Positions 33,870 to 43,972 of a stretch of 64,000 nt of DNA are shown here, in pieces. Every line of letters starts with the position of its first letter. The stretch's first letter is position 1. The stretch covers positions 62,001 through 126,000 of the forward strand of contig QCMG01000001.1 of assembly GCA_003213955.1 (NCBI GenBank), read 5' to 3'. Position numbers and translations under genes: made by a program. Origin of the DNA: Prochlorococcus sp. AG-418-M08 (GTDB lineage: Bacteria > Cyanobacteriota > Cyanobacteriia > PCC-6307 > Cyanobiaceae). The notes below the pieces were generated by a model. The model ran no database searches. It was not told the DNA's origin and saw nothing but the letters and a program-made list of their open reading frames with translations.

Positions 33870-34154
33870 TACTAGTTAAACAGCAAATAATAATAAGAAT
33901 ACTGAGGGCATTAATTACTTCCGCTCTCAACCTTTTTAAAGAGTTGTTTAAATCGCCTTCATATTTTTAAATATAACGGCTTATCTTAAAAGCTATATCT
34001 TTTAGTATTACAGGTTTTCAAAAAATTTAGAAAAATATAAATAGATTTAATTCAATCTAATGCTTTAGGATATTAGTCATTGAATATTTTCACCACAATT
34101 TTGTATTGATTTTTATTTTTCACAATATTGCTTTTTATAAGACAATTTTTAATT
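33870..34154. other. 285-base spacer, nothing recognised
   Basis: AT-rich, with no open frame of note and no clear hairpin terminator apart from weak inverted repeats. Confidence 0.4.
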
Positions 34155-34304
34155 TTATCCGAAATTTATATTTTCTTGGAATATACCAAATAGATTATTT
34201 CCAAGTAGCGCAGATATTATGAGTAAAAAAGTTACAAGTCCGAATAGAACACCTACATCTTTAATATCATAGGGCTTTTCAAATAGAGATTTTTTATTAT
34301 CCAT
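34155..34304 (-). CDS. Small single-helix membrane protein
   Basis: 49 residues: a polar N-terminus (MDNKKSLFEKPYDIKD), then one membrane helix (VLFGLVTFLLIISALLG) and a short tail. The style is that of small thylakoid or Hli-like proteins, but the Hli motif is absent. The ATG start is clear. Confidence 0.55.
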   Translation of the reverse strand: MDNKKSLFEKPYDIKDVGVLFGLVTFLLIISALLGNNLFGIFQENINFG

Positions 34305-34537
34305 ATAAAAAAATTAAACAATGTAAGTATTTTATTCTAAGTTATCTTTTGTAAAAGTAATAATATTATTTAAGTAAATGTTCAGTTGCTTAACTTATTA
34401 AAACTCTTCAAAGACCATACTAATTAAGAGTAATAGTTATGAATTAAGCATCAAAATTACTTCTTAAATATTAGTTGAAGTTTTTGCAAACCTTAAGTTT
34501 AAATTTTTATTTAAATTTAATATAAAGCAAACAAAAA

Positions 34538-34557
34538 ACCCCAATATTGATTGGGGT
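34538..34557 (-). terminator. Rho-independent terminator
   Basis: Stem CCCCAAT/ATTGGGG followed by a T-run on the minus strand, about 35 bases after the stop of the DUF4278 peptide gene. Confidence 0.85.
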
Positions 34558-34591
34558 CTCTGATTTGATAGCTTTAAAAAATTATTTAAAA

Positions 34592-34693
34592 CTAACTTGT
34601 GTAAGATTTTCCTCTGTAAACAAGATTAGAATGCTGTTTTTTTGCAGCTTCTTTATTTTGAGTATACTTTTGACCTCTGTAAATAAGAGTCAT
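34592..34693 (-). CDS. DUF4278-like small peptide under glutamine riboswitch
   Basis: 33 residues with two copies of a (L/V)(I/V)YRG-K-Y motif (TLIYRGQKYTQNKE and NLVYRGKSYTS), the pattern of the DUF4278 family. Downstream-peptide riboswitches of marine cyanobacteria are known to precede such short genes. The frame is open upstream through the riboswitch, but ATG 34693 follows the GGAGAG ribosome site. The peptide's role is unknown; its link to glutamine suggests nitrogen-metabolism control. Confidence 0.75.
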   Translation of the reverse strand: MTLIYRGQKYTQNKEAAKKQHSNLVYRGKSYTS

Positions 34694-34705
34694 TTTTTTC
34701 TCTCC

Positions 34706-34772
34706 GGTTTCGCTTAAGTCCCCGTTCCATGGCTTAAGTCGACTTGCGGCTCGCATATACGAGTTGAACGTT
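34706..34772 (-). promoter_or_regulatory. Glutamine-II (downstream-peptide) riboswitch
   Basis: On the minus strand: CGTTC (34770-34766) pairs with GAACG (34727-34723) as P1. CTCG-TATATG-CGAG forms the P2 hairpin. CGCAAGT follows. CTTAAG (34738-34733) can pair with the second CTTAAG (34718-34713), downstream of P1, as the P3 pseudoknot. This is the architecture of the downstream-peptide motif, a glutamine-binding riboswitch of marine picocyanobacteria. Pairing with the region just before the ribosome site fits translational control. Confidence 0.7.
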
Positions 34773-34775
34773 TTG

Positions 34776-34789
34776 GTAGCGGTTGCTAC
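34776..34789 (-). promoter_or_regulatory. NtcA-type palindrome GTA-N8-TAC
   Basis: GTAGCAACCGCTAC on the minus strand is a perfect palindromic GTAN8TAC site just downstream of a TATATT -10 element (34796-34791). It lies at the expected transcription start, a position for repression. It could instead be a short RNA hairpin. Confidence 0.5.
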
Positions 34790-35000
34790 AAATATAGCCT
34801 AACACATGATTGATTTGTTTCCTAGGTTTTCAATCAATTAGTTATATTCTCTAGACCAAAACTCCTCTAGTTATAAATGATAAATCCCTCCTAAATTAAT
34901 TAAATATATTTAGGCAGGTTACATTTTGTTCAATTAATCCATGTATTGTTATTAAATTTCCTTTTTAAATGTAAAATTCTAAGGATTATAAAGTTGTTTT

Positions 35001-35210
35001 ATGTTCTCAAGAAACAAAAAATCTCCTAGTAAAAAAACTACAAATAGAAAATCTGCAGCTGTTGTAGAAACTCCCTTGTTTGCTCAATTACTACCATTTG
35101 CTAATGTTATGACTGAGAAGGTGCAGGTGGTGAATGCGTTGGCTTTTACTTTAATAATGGGCGTGTCTATTTTTGGTATAGCCCTTTGGAGGCTTTCTGC
35201 TTTAACTTAA
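35001..35210 (+). CDS. Small conserved membrane protein
   Basis: 69 residues: a basic N-terminus (RNKKSPSKKTTNRKSA), then a segment FAQLLPFANVMTEKVQVVNALAF leading into one membrane helix ending WRLSAL. The Glu/Asn-containing helix resembles light-harvesting-like small proteins, but no Hli motif is present. Its likely terminator is at 35311, inside the convergent gene. Confidence 0.6.
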   Translation: MFSRNKKSPSKKTTNRKSAAVVETPLFAQLLPFANVMTEKVQVVNALAFTLIMGVSIFGIALWRLSALT

Positions 35211-35214
35211 TTTT

Positions 35215-35472
35215 CTAATCTTTGAGGGTTTTAATTTTTGACTCTTTGTTATTAATCATCGTAATAAGCCACTTAGCCGCTAATGCTCTTGATATAGATC
35301 TATTTTTTAGAAACCTACATATGTATATATGTAGGTTTTTTTCGTTTGTAGAATTAAATTTTTCTTCAAAATCTAAAATCTCATCTACAGTTGTTCTTTT
35401 CCTAAGTTGGTCAACTAATGCATGACTCGATGAATCATTAAATAAATTTCCAATGTTTAAGCTTATTGTCAT
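35215..35472 (-). CDS. Hypothetical protein overlapping a terminator
   Basis: 85 residues, helical and charged, with no signal peptide (MTISLNIGNLFNDSSS at the start). Convergent with the 69-residue gene, it contains a perfect 12-base-pair hairpin within its coding sequence, read as NLHIYICRF. It is plausible as a gene, but the overlap makes it less certain. Confidence 0.45.
   Translation of the reverse strand: MTISLNIGNLFNDSSSHALVDQLRKRTTVDEILDFEEKFNSTNEKNLHIYICRFLKNRSISRALAAKWLITMINNKESKIKTLKD
35311..35343 (+). terminator. Rho-independent terminator inside convergent gene
   Basis: AAACCTACATAT-GTAT-ATATGTAGGTTT followed by a T-run, on the plus strand. It is 100 bases after the stop of the 69-residue gene and lies within the opposing ORF. 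Confidence 0.8.
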
Positions 35473-35558
35473 TATAAATTTTTTGTAGCTACTTAAGATG
35501 TAGCTACAAATTGAAATTTTAAAAACAAAAATTTTCTTTATTTATAAAAATTTAATAT

Positions 35559-37892
35559 TTAGTTTTCTGGCTTGGCTAATGGAAGTAAACATTTATCTGA
35601 ATCGCAACCTGCTGGCCCGGCTTCAGATAGTTCTCCAACGTCATATTTGTTCAGTGCATCAAAGAAATCGTTATTTACTTTTCTTTCAGTGACTTTTTTC
35701 TGTAAAGATAAATATTCCTCTTTACTTATAGGTTCAAAAGGTAATCTTGGGAATGTTGCATTCGCACTGAACCGTGCTAATAATGCGGCTGATATATATC
35801 CTTCATTATTTTCTATCGCACTATGAATAGCTTTTGCTAAATCTTCAATTTCACTCTCTCTAAATTCCACTGTTGCAGAAGTATTATGTTCTGTATAAAA
35901 CTTTTGAACTTGCATGTAAAAATCGAATTGTGCAAGGGCAGAAAAATTATTTATGTCTATTTGATCTGCTCCTTCTATATTTGCCCAACTGACCTCTGTT
36001 GGAATCTCAACTAGCCATTCAGTACATCTTGGGTCAAACGGATTATCAAGCAAGCAGCCTTTATCATCTTTGTCAGATTGAGATGGAACAACAGAGTAAC
36101 CATAATCCATACAAGCTAATGCAATAGGATCATTCTTTCTGAAAGTTATTCTTCTTATAAACCTTTGTGCTTTAGGTGGATGCCATCCAGGTGCTGCTCC
36201 TGTTAAAAGACTTTTGGTACCTGCAGGTTGAACTGTTGTGCATCTATTAGGTCTTCTGAGATTATGTTTATCGCAGTATTCCCATACAGTTTCTTTAACA
36301 GTTTTTCTCCAAGAGTCTAAGAAGTTAGCTTCTTGCTTTTTAAATTCCCTACCTTTTTCAGTATCAGGTCTCCCAGCTTCCCACCATTTTAACCATGGGG
36401 TTCCAAAGGCATGTACAAAGAAATCAAATAATCCTGTAAAACTTACTCCAACGATAGGATCATATTCTCTGCTTTTTCTATATCTCTCAACTTCAAATTC
36501 ATGATTAAGTAAACATGCCACTGAAAGAGCTGCAGCTTTAAAAGCTTTTTTTTGTTCTTCAATATTTTCTGGATCAATCTGGTTTAGGTGAACTTCGGCT
36601 AAATTACAGTGAAAATCATTTCCCAAGATTTCTCCGCAAGGATTAAGTCCATATCTGCTCATTCTATGGTTTAATTCTTCTTCAGAAAAAGGACCATAAT
36701 TATTATTTATCCAATCTCTAGCCTCCTCTTTACCCTGTTCTGAATATATTTCTATGAACTCGTTTTTGAGATCTTCTTCGTTCAAAATATCTGCATTTGA
36801 TCTTGCTATTGCTTCTGGTGCAAATTGAATTGCTCCTTCTCCTGAATGGAATTGCTTGGTTACAGCATCCAAAATTATTTGATAAGTGGGCTTTGTGTGA
36901 TAAACCCTTGTATGATTTGCCATTCTAAGAGCGTCCTTTTCTGGATCAATTCTCCAATTACCATTTTCGTCTTGACTCCATAGATTCTCTTTAGCTGATG
37001 CTGCTTCTTTATCATCAGATGCAAACTGTCTCATCCCAGCGCTTCTTCTTATATTACCTGCAACTATAGTTACAGCTGCCTCATCAATAAGTAAACAACA
37101 CTCTACTGTATTTAACTTTCTGCCAATAGCTTTTCCTAAAAGAGAAGCAACTCGAGAGTAAAGATCTTTTAATTTTATAGGATTTGCCATACCTCCAAAT
37201 CCTTTTAACGATTCACCTGCTGGCCTAATATCTTCTAAGTTAATGTGTACATTAATTTCTTTTTCAAGACTTTCATCACTTGATGCTTCAAGAAGATATT
37301 TATAACTATCTACCCATCCTCTTCTGCTATCTCCTACTTTTATAAAGATATCTTTACCCTTAATTTCTAAAGAAGATTTCTCTTCCCTTTTATCTCTAGG
37401 AGTTTTTCCTACTTCGCTAACTGATTTAATAACTAGTTTATTTTTTACTATTGGAAGATTATTTATAAAATGGGGCTCTATTATTGCTCCTGTGCCGCAA
37501 CCCATCATTGCTAAATCCATCATTAAGGCAAAAGCCTCCCAATCTATTAAATTTGTTGAGGTACAATTATATGCTCCTGAAAAATTCTGATTTTTATTAA
37601 TCCACGGTGTACCTCCAATCCATAGCCATCTTCCTGATGGTTGAGCCTTTTGGTTGCTCTGCATTTCTCTCATCAAACTTAGTTCTTGATCAGAGAGTTT
37701 TCCTAATTCTTTAAGGCCAGATAAATTTCTTTCTCCAACTTCACTCCAATTTTCTCTTTTACCGTTAGCTGTCTTTCTGCTGTATGACCTAAAGAAGACA
37801 GGATAAGCAGCTGGGGCTGTATTTGGAAAATCATCTTTCTTAAGATTATTAGAATTGTTCTCGGAGGAAGCTTTATTTGGTGCAATTGTCAC
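35559..37892 (-). CDS. nrdJ: B12-dependent ribonucleoside-triphosphate reductase
   Basis: 777 residues, monomeric class II type, which makes dNTPs using adenosylcobalamin. Key features: YNCTSTNLI (reducible Cys), MMGCGTGA, NPCGEI with the radical-site Cys and the conserved Glu, TTVQPAGTKSLLTGAAPG and a C-terminal CDSDKC thiol pair that regenerates the active site. The length fits the family. Prochlorococcus uses this enzyme, which ties it to B12 synthesis (see the chelatase at the start). The gene is alone on its strand, with an AT-rich leader. Confidence 0.95.
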   Translation of the reverse strand: MTIAPNKASSENNSNNLKKDDFPNTAPAAYPVFFRSYSRKTANGKRENWSEVGERNLSGLKELGKLSDQELSLMREMQSNQKAQPSGRWLWIGGTPWINKNQNFSGAYNCTSTNLIDWEAFALMMDLAMMGCGTGAIIEPHFINNLPIVKNKLVIKSVSEVGKTPRDKREEKSSLEIKGKDIFIKVGDSRRGWVDSYKYLLEASSDESLEKEINVHINLEDIRPAGESLKGFGGMANPIKLKDLYSRVASLLGKAIGRKLNTVECCLLIDEAAVTIVAGNIRRSAGMRQFASDDKEAASAKENLWSQDENGNWRIDPEKDALRMANHTRVYHTKPTYQIILDAVTKQFHSGEGAIQFAPEAIARSNADILNEEDLKNEFIEIYSEQGKEEARDWINNNYGPFSEEELNHRMSRYGLNPCGEILGNDFHCNLAEVHLNQIDPENIEEQKKAFKAAALSVACLLNHEFEVERYRKSREYDPIVGVSFTGLFDFFVHAFGTPWLKWWEAGRPDTEKGREFKKQEANFLDSWRKTVKETVWEYCDKHNLRRPNRCTTVQPAGTKSLLTGAAPGWHPPKAQRFIRRITFRKNDPIALACMDYGYSVVPSQSDKDDKGCLLDNPFDPRCTEWLVEIPTEVSWANIEGADQIDINNFSALAQFDFYMQVQKFYTEHNTSATVEFRESEIEDLAKAIHSAIENNEGYISAALLARFSANATFPRLPFEPISKEEYLSLQKKVTERKVNNDFFDALNKYDVGELSEAGPAGCDSDKCLLPLAKPEN

Positions 37893-38023
37893 GATAAAAA
37901 AGTATGTAAATTTACCCTTAAAGGAAGATTAACTCTACCTGTGGCGTCTGCAACTATTCTTACCACTATTTAACGGTTTGTGTAAAAATGTGTTTATTAT
38001 GAAATTTTTGTTCATTGAAGTTT

Positions 38024-38719
38024 ATGGAAAGAATTGTTGAACCTGAATTAATGGAAAGAAAAGACCAAGTTATTTCTTACGCTAGAGCTGACTTTTCAGA
38101 GGGAGAGAACAATCTTATTAATCAAATAAACTATTATTTAATTAAAAATGGTATTAACTTGAATAAAGGAGAATTAATTGTTGATTTGGGCTGTGGGCCA
38201 GGAAATATATCTGAAAAGTTATCAAAAAAATGGCCTAAAGCTTCAGTTATTGGGATTGACGGCTCCAAAGAGATGATCCGAATAGCCGAGTTAAATAAGA
38301 AAACTTCCTCGAATAGGGTTCCATTAAAAAACTTAAGTTATATTTGTGCTGATATTAAAACTCTTAAACTAAGTGAAATTTCTCTTGAAAAAAATATAAG
38401 TTTATTAGTTAGCAACAGTTTAATTCACCATATCAGTTATCTTGACGATTTTTTTAATTGCCTTGAGAAATTATCAAGTGATCAAACTATTAATTTTCAT
38501 AAGGATCTAAAAAGACCTAATGATGAAAAATTAGCTCTAGAGCTAAAGGAAAAATGTGCAGCGAAACATAATGATATTTTGACTAATGACTATTACGCAT
38601 CTTTGAAGGCTTCCTACACCTTAAAAGAATTAAAAAATTTTATTTTTAAGAGTAAGTTAACTTCATTAGAGGTGTTTGAAGAAGGTGATCAGTATTTAGT
38701 CATTTATGGTAAGGTTTAG
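38024..38719 (+). CDS. Class I SAM-dependent methyltransferase
   Basis: 231 residues. The SAM motif LIVDLGCGPGNISEKL is followed by GIDGSKEMIRIAE and CADIKTL, the standard motifs I-III, then LVSNSLIHHI. The substrate is unknown. It starts at ATG 38024 (the TTG at 38015 is less likely). It is upstream of prfC on the same strand with a 29-base gap. Confidence 0.85.
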   Translation: MERIVEPELMERKDQVISYARADFSEGENNLINQINYYLIKNGINLNKGELIVDLGCGPGNISEKLSKKWPKASVIGIDGSKEMIRIAELNKKTSSNRVPLKNLSYICADIKTLKLSEISLEKNISLLVSNSLIHHISYLDDFFNCLEKLSSDQTINFHKDLKRPNDEKLALELKEKCAAKHNDILTNDYYASLKASYTLKELKNFIFKSKLTSLEVFEEGDQYLVIYGKV

Positions 38720-38748
38720 AATTAATGAGATTGCTAAATTAGAGTTTA

Positions 38749-40386
38749 ATGAGTGCAAGTTCTAAAAACTTAGATAATAAAAATATCTTAGAAGCTGTAA
38801 ATAAAAGAAGAAATTTTGCGATTATTTCACATCCTGATGCAGGGAAAACAACTCTTACTGAAAAACTTCTATTGTATGGAGGAGCCATACAACAGGCAGG
38901 GGCTGTAAAAGCAAGGGGTAATCAAAGGAAAGCTACTTCTGATTGGATGGAACTCGAGAAACAAAGAGGTATTTCAATTACTTCTACAGTTTTGCAGTTT
39001 GAATATGAAAAATCAATAATAAATCTTTTGGATACACCAGGACACAAAGATTTTTCTGAAGATACTTATAGAACTTTAGCTGCCGCTGATAATGCAGTTA
39101 TGCTTGAAGATGCTGCAAAGGGATTAGAACCCCAAACAAGAAAATTATTTGAAGTATGCAGAATGAGAAAAATACCTATATTTACCTTTATTAACAAGAT
39201 GGACAGACCAGGCAGAGAACCATTCTCTTTACTTGATGAAATTGAATCAGAACTTGGTTTACATACTTTGCCAGTTAATTGGCCTATTGGCATCGGAGAG
39301 GAATTTAGAGGAGTTATTGATAGGTTCACCAGAGAGGTTGTCTTATTTGATAAGGCTGTTAGAGGGAAACAATCAAATGAGAAAAGAATGAGTCTGGATG
39401 ATGAAGAACTTTCAAAATATGTAGAGAAAGAATTACTTGATATTTCACTTGAGGAGCTCGAGGTGCTTGAAGAAGCAGGTTCGAAATTAGAAAAAGAAGA
39501 AATTATTAATGGTTCACTTACGCCTGTTTTCTTTGGCTCAGCAATGACTAATTTTGGGGTTAGACCCTTTTTAGATAGTTTTTTAAAAATGGCTCAAAAA
39601 CCAACATCAAGAAATAGTAATAAGGGAGATATTGAGCCTGCAAGTGATGAATTTAGCGGTTTCGTCTTTAAGTTACAGGCAAATATGGATCCAAAACATA
39701 GAGATAGAGTTGCTTTCGTAAGAGTTTGTAGTGGAAAATTCGAGAAGGATATGTCAGTTAAACATTCTAGAACGGGAAAAACTATTAGATTATCACGACC
39801 TCAGAAAATATTTGGTCAAGATAGAGAAGTTGTTGATGATGCATATCCTGGAGATGTTATTGGCCTGAATAATCCTGGGATGTTTTCTATAGGAGATACC
39901 TTATATACTGGTTCACATCTTGAGTATGAGGGTATACCTTCCTTTAGTCCCGAGATATTTAGTTGGTTAAGAAATCCAAATCCTTCGGCATTTAAAAACT
40001 TTAGAAAAGGAGTAAACGAACTTCGTGAAGAGGGAGCTGTTCAAATACTCTATGATTTTGATGAGAGTAAAAGAGATCCAATTCTTGCTGCAGTTGGACA
40101 ATTACAGTTGGAAGTTGTTGTTCATAGATTAAAAAACGAATATAATGTAGATGCCAATCTTGAATCAATGCCATATCAATTGGCAAGATGGGTTTCTGAT
40201 GGATGGCCAGCTATTGATGAATTAGGAAGAGTATTTAACTGCAAATTAGTTAAGGATTGTTGGAATAGGCCAGTGATGCTTTTTAAAAATCAGTGGAATC
40301 TTAATCAATTTATTGAAGATAATAAAAGTTTTAATTTAAAAAAGGTAGCGCCTGTTGTTAGTGGAGTGGAACCAATTTCTTTATAA
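38749..40386 (+). CDS. prfC: Peptide chain release factor 3
   Basis: 545 residues. RF3 is a GTPase that removes RF1/RF2 from the ribosome after termination. G1 [16 protein letters not shown]2 RGISITST, G3 [14 protein letters not shown] and G4 NKMDRPGR are all present; the C-terminal domains are also of RF3 type (PSFSPEIF). The length matches the family. The ATG is well placed. Confidence 0.97.
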   Translation: MSASSKNLDNKNILEAVNKRRNFAIISHPDAGKTTLTEKLLLYGGAIQQAGAVKARGNQRKATSDWMELEKQRGISITSTVLQFEYEKSIINLLDTPGHKDFSEDTYRTLAAADNAVMLEDAAKGLEPQTRKLFEVCRMRKIPIFTFINKMDRPGREPFSLLDEIESELGLHTLPVNWPIGIGEEFRGVIDRFTREVVLFDKAVRGKQSNEKRMSLDDEELSKYVEKELLDISLEELEVLEEAGSKLEKEEIINGSLTPVFFGSAMTNFGVRPFLDSFLKMAQKPTSRNSNKGDIEPASDEFSGFVFKLQANMDPKHRDRVAFVRVCSGKFEKDMSVKHSRTGKTIRLSRPQKIFGQDREVVDDAYPGDVIGLNNPGMFSIGDTLYTGSHLEYEGIPSFSPEIFSWLRNPNPSAFKNFRKGVNELREEGAVQILYDFDESKRDPILAAVGQLQLEVVVHRLKNEYNVDANLESMPYQLARWVSDGWPAIDELGRVFNCKLVKDCWNRPVMLFKNQWNLNQFIEDNKSFNLKKVAPVVSGVEPISL

Positions 40387-40438
40387 AGTCCTATTGGATA
40401 AGAAAATTGGTTAATGTATAAATATTGTAAAACACAAA

Positions 40439-41116
40439 TTGGATTTTAATAAAAGCAAAAACAATCCTGATAAAACACCTTATGAAATATTGGGTGTTGA
40501 TGCAGGTGCTGATTTTGAAGATATACAGAAAGCGAGAGATACAAAAGTCAAAGAGGCTGGTGAGGATTTGCTACTTAAGGCAAGAATCGAGTCATCTTTT
40601 GATCAATTGTTAATGGGTAGTTTGAAAGCTAGACAATTAGGGAATGTTAGTTCCGAAGCTCAAAATGCCTCAAAGAAAGAGAAACAGATTAACAAATTCA
40701 TTAATAATGATTTTCCACTTTTATCAAAAATAAAAAATTTAAATAATAATAATATTAACAATTCAAATGAGTATAGCTTTCCAAAATTCACAACGCCTTC
40801 TTTTGATAATATTTCAATCAAATTATCTGCTGGATTATTATTTTTAATATTACTTTTTATTAGTCCTGATTCCTATAATAGACTTCTGCTTTCTTTTTCA
40901 ACATTAATACTAACTTATGTTCAAATTAAATCAGGTAAAAGGTTTATAAGTTCTCTTGGATGGAGTGTGACTTTTCTTTCAATAGGATTAATATTTGGAG
41001 GTTTATTTGAAACTAATTCATTTATTCAAGAAATATCAACTAACTCTTTATCAATTCAAAAAGTGAAGAGTCTACCAGCAATGATAATCTTGTGGATAGG
41101 AGTATTATTACTATAA
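40439..41116 (+). CDS. CPP1-like / DUF3353 J-domain-like membrane protein
   Basis: 225 residues. The N-terminus is a J-domain-like region lacking the HPD motif (TPYEILGVDAGADFEDIQKARD), then a Lys/Asn linker and three or four membrane segments. This is the layout of cyanobacterial DUF3353 proteins, related to the plant chaperone-like protein of protochlorophyllide oxidoreductase (CPP1). The start is TTG 40439. It is convergent with hslO. Confidence 0.75.
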   Translation: MDFNKSKNNPDKTPYEILGVDAGADFEDIQKARDTKVKEAGEDLLLKARIESSFDQLLMGSLKARQLGNVSSEAQNASKKEKQINKFINNDFPLLSKIKNLNNNNINNSNEYSFPKFTTPSFDNISIKLSAGLLFLILLFISPDSYNRLLLSFSTLILTYVQIKSGKRFISSLGWSVTFLSIGLIFGGLFETNSFIQEISTNSLSIQKVKSLPAMIILWIGVLLL

Positions 41117-41117
41117 A

Positions 41118-42029
41118 TTAATTTTTAATCATCTGTTGAATCTCTTCAAAATTTATTAAATATTTATTCTTACAAAATTCGCAAACTAATTCAGCCTTGC
41201 CTTCTTTTTGTAAAATGTCTTTTAATTCATTCTGATCAAGCATTTTCATTGCATTTAAACTTCGCTTTCTAGAGCACCTGCATTCAAATCTAACTTTTTG
41301 AGTTCGAGCTTTTTCGGAAATTGATTTATCATCAATATCAGGAAATATATTTTTTATTAATGAAAGAAGGTCATCTTTTGATTTAAATAAGTCCTCACTA
41401 AAAGAATTGACTTCTTTACATCTTTCTTCAAGTAGTGAAACTAATAAAGGATCAGTTTCTTTTTTAGGCAAAACTTGTGCTAATAATCCTCCGCTACAAA
41501 TGATATTTTTATTTTGAATCTTTTCCCCTATAAAAACAGCTGAGGGAGTCTGCTCGGAATGATATAAATAAGATGCTAAATCTTCTGCAATATTTCCATT
41601 AACTAATTCAACAGTACTTGTAAAAGGTTCTCCAAAACCATTATCTCTAATAACATTTAAATATCCTGTGCCAAGTGCTTTTGTGAAATCAAAAGAATAT
41701 TGATTTAATTTGGTTTTTACTAGGTCTAATTCTAAATTAGGATTGCCTACATAACCTCTTACTTTTCCATCTCTCCCTGCATCCACTAGTAATCCGTTTA
41801 AAGGACCATCAGATCTTACTCTTAATGTAACTCGACCATGCATTACCTTCATGGAACTTGCCAATAGAAGAGAAGCGCTAAAAGCTCTTCCAAGTACTGA
41901 TGTCGTTAGATATGATAATTCATGCCTTTTTTTCGCTTCTTTACAGACATCTGTCGTTAATACCGCAACTAATCTTATTCCTCCATTAGCTGCAGTTGCT
42001 CTTACGATTTTATCTCCCATGATTTTCAT
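41118..42029 (-). CDS. hslO: Redox-regulated chaperone Hsp33
   Basis: 303 residues. Hsp33 is switched on by oxidation. The C-terminal zinc switch has CRCS and CEFCKNKY (two Cys pairs); the N-terminal domain starts [16 protein letters not shown]. Two starts are possible (Met1 or Met4). The gene overlaps the end of the ABC ATPase gene, so both are probably in one transcript. Confidence 0.93.
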   Translation of the reverse strand: MKIMGDKIVRATAANGGIRLVAVLTTDVCKEAKKRHELSYLTTSVLGRAFSASLLLASSMKVMHGRVTLRVRSDGPLNGLLVDAGRDGKVRGYVGNPNLELDLVKTKLNQYSFDFTKALGTGYLNVIRDNGFGEPFTSTVELVNGNIAEDLASYLYHSEQTPSAVFIGEKIQNKNIICSGGLLAQVLPKKETDPLLVSLLEERCKEVNSFSEDLFKSKDDLLSLIKNIFPDIDDKSISEKARTQKVRFECRCSRKRSLNAMKMLDQNELKDILQKEGKAELVCEFCKNKYLINFEEIQQMIKN

Positions 42030-42657
42030 TTCTTAATTTTTTAATCTTTCCTTTTTCAAGAATTAGTATTCTAGATGCTATCCCCATAAATAAAGAAGGT
42101 TCATGGGTAACAATTATTATTGTATTTTTATTTTTAAGACTGAGAACTAAATTCTTAACGTCATTTTTCATTGACCAATCAAGCCCAGCTGTGGGCTCAT
42201 CAAGTAAAATAATTGATGGATTCCTCATAAGTTGAACTGCTACTGCTAATCTTCTTTGTTGCCCACCACTAAGTTGTTCTGGAGGTTGTTTCAAATTTAT
42301 ATTAGATAACCCAACTTTTTTTAAAACCATGTCTATATTTTTTTCTCTCAATGTTTTATGACCAATTTTTAATTCTTTCCCAACGGTTGTGCCTAAAAAG
42401 TATCTTTCTGGAAATTGGAATACTACTCCACTTATCCATCTTCTTTGTCTTGCAGAAATAGTTTTATTTTTCCAAGTAATTCTCCCTTTTTGAGGAATAG
42501 TTAGTCCACTTATTATTTCGAGAAGAGTTGTTTTTCCTGAACCACTACTTCCACAAATTAATAAAATTTCATTTTCATAAACATCGAAATTAATATCATC
42601 AAGTATTTTTTTGTTGCCTGTTTGGGGTTGATAAGTTATTTCTTTTAAATCAAGCAT
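42010..42657 (-). CDS. ABC transporter ATP-binding protein
   Basis: 215 residues. Walker [13 protein letters not shown], signature [12 protein letters not shown], Walker [14 protein letters not shown] and the His switch IIVTHEP are all present. No permease gene is adjacent; it is cotranscribed with hslO. ATG 42657 is chosen over an upstream Met because the ABC fold starts LDLKEITY there. The substrate is unknown. Confidence 0.88.
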   Translation of the reverse strand: MLDLKEITYQPQTGNKKILDDINFDVYENEILLICGSSGSGKTTLLEIISGLTIPQKGRITWKNKTISARQRRWISGVVFQFPERYFLGTTVGKELKIGHKTLREKNIDMVLKKVGLSNINLKQPPEQLSGGQQRRLAVAVQLMRNPSIILLDEPTAGLDWSMKNDVKNLVLSLKNKNTIIIVTHEPSLFMGIASRILILEKGKIKKLRNENHGR

Positions 42658-42742
42658 TATTAATTTTGTTGTAGGTATGAATTTTAAACTTTTAATTACC
42701 AATTTATAATAATTATAGACTTGAATAAAACTAACAGTAAAA

Positions 42743-43186
42743 ATGAATATTGTATTTAGAGAAGTTGATCCTTTTAATTGTTGGATTTGGATAAAATTTT
42801 TTGAAATTCCAAATGAAGCAGAAAAAAATTATTTAGATGGTCTTTTTGATAGTTGGTACGTTTTAGGGAGGTTAGGAGGTTTTAATTCTGAGAATTTACA
42901 AACTCATGAAGAGGGCTCAGATTTAAGTTGGATGCCATATGATAATGATCAAAAGGAATCTTCCATGCCAGCCTTGATGCATAATTTAGGTGTAATGGAA
43001 TATCAAAATCTCTGGTCCAGATGTTGGGTTGATTTTGGAACTTCAGATTCTCTTTCTATTGATATTTTAATAAATTCATTAAATGAGATATCAAATAATT
43101 ATGTAAAAATTGATCAATTAATAATTGGAGGAGAAAATAGTGATTGGAAAATTGAAGAGCATGAAGATTTGGTATTTAAAAATTAA
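42743..43186 (+). CDS. DUF3531 family protein
   Basis: 147 residues, soluble. The pattern EVDPFNCWIWIKF, LGRLGGFNS, and NLWSRCWVDFGTSDSLSID marks the cyanobacterial/plastid DUF3531 family. The function is unknown. It lies 9 bases upstream of rsmE and is probably co-transcribed with it. Confidence 0.85.
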   Translation: MNIVFREVDPFNCWIWIKFFEIPNEAEKNYLDGLFDSWYVLGRLGGFNSENLQTHEEGSDLSWMPYDNDQKESSMPALMHNLGVMEYQNLWSRCWVDFGTSDSLSIDILINSLNEISNNYVKIDQLIIGGENSDWKIEEHEDLVFKN

Positions 43187-43195
43187 TTTTTATAT

Positions 43196-43966
43196 ATGGA
43201 TGATTTAATAAGATTATTTATTCAGAATGAAAGAATAATTTGTGATAATAAAAATTTAAAACTTACAAAAGATGAAGCGCATTACATAAACAAAGTAATG
43301 CGAATAAAAATTGGCGAAGAAATATTTATAACTAATGGTTTAGGTTCATTATGGAAAGCTATAAAAGTTAAAAATGATTGTTTAGAAATAATTCAATTAA
43401 AAAAACCCTACCTATCTCAAAAACGAGAAATTTACTTATTGGGAATAGCTGTTGTCATACCAAAAAGTGGTTTTGAGGATATTTTAAAAATGTGTACTGA
43501 GATTGGAATTGATTTTATACAACCATTATTTTCAGAAAGACAGGTAAACAAAAACTTAAATTTTAAGAGAAAACTTTTGAGATGGAATTCAATTATTAAA
43601 GAAGCAGTTGAGCAAAGTGAGAGGTTATGGAAGCCATCGATTTTAAAAGGTACAGATATTATTGAATGGATAAAAAGTAGAGATAATCAAGAAAGAGTTT
43701 CAATTTCCATAACTAGAGAAGATACTAGTTGTGATTTAAATCAATGGTTAAGAAAAGAGCAAGAATTTGTAAATAAAAAAGGAGCTATTTTTTGGAATGT
43801 AATTGGCCCTGAAGGAGGTTGGTCTTCAAGAGAAATTGAATTTTTTAATAAAAACAAAAATACCTTCGTTAAACTTTCCGATACTATTTTGAGAACTTCA
43901 ACAGCTAGTATTAATGCATCATCAATTCTAAATCAGTGGAGGATTGATTTGAAATTAAGAAATTAG
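43196..43966 (+). CDS. rsmE: 16S rRNA (uracil-1498-N3)-methyltransferase
   Basis: 256 residues, SPOUT-class enzyme that methylates U1498 in the ribosomal decoding region. The C-terminal knot motifs are IGPEGGWSSREIEFF and LSDTILRTSTASINA; the N-terminal PUA-like part has HYINKVMRIKIGE. It is followed by the DUF92 gene after 6 bases. Confidence 0.93.
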   Translation: MDDLIRLFIQNERIICDNKNLKLTKDEAHYINKVMRIKIGEEIFITNGLGSLWKAIKVKNDCLEIIQLKKPYLSQKREIYLLGIAVVIPKSGFEDILKMCTEIGIDFIQPLFSERQVNKNLNFKRKLLRWNSIIKEAVEQSERLWKPSILKGTDIIEWIKSRDNQERVSISITREDTSCDLNQWLRKEQEFVNKKGAIFWNVIGPEGGWSSREIEFFNKNKNTFVKLSDTILRTSTASINASSILNQWRIDLKLRN

Positions 43967-43972
43967 ATAAAT

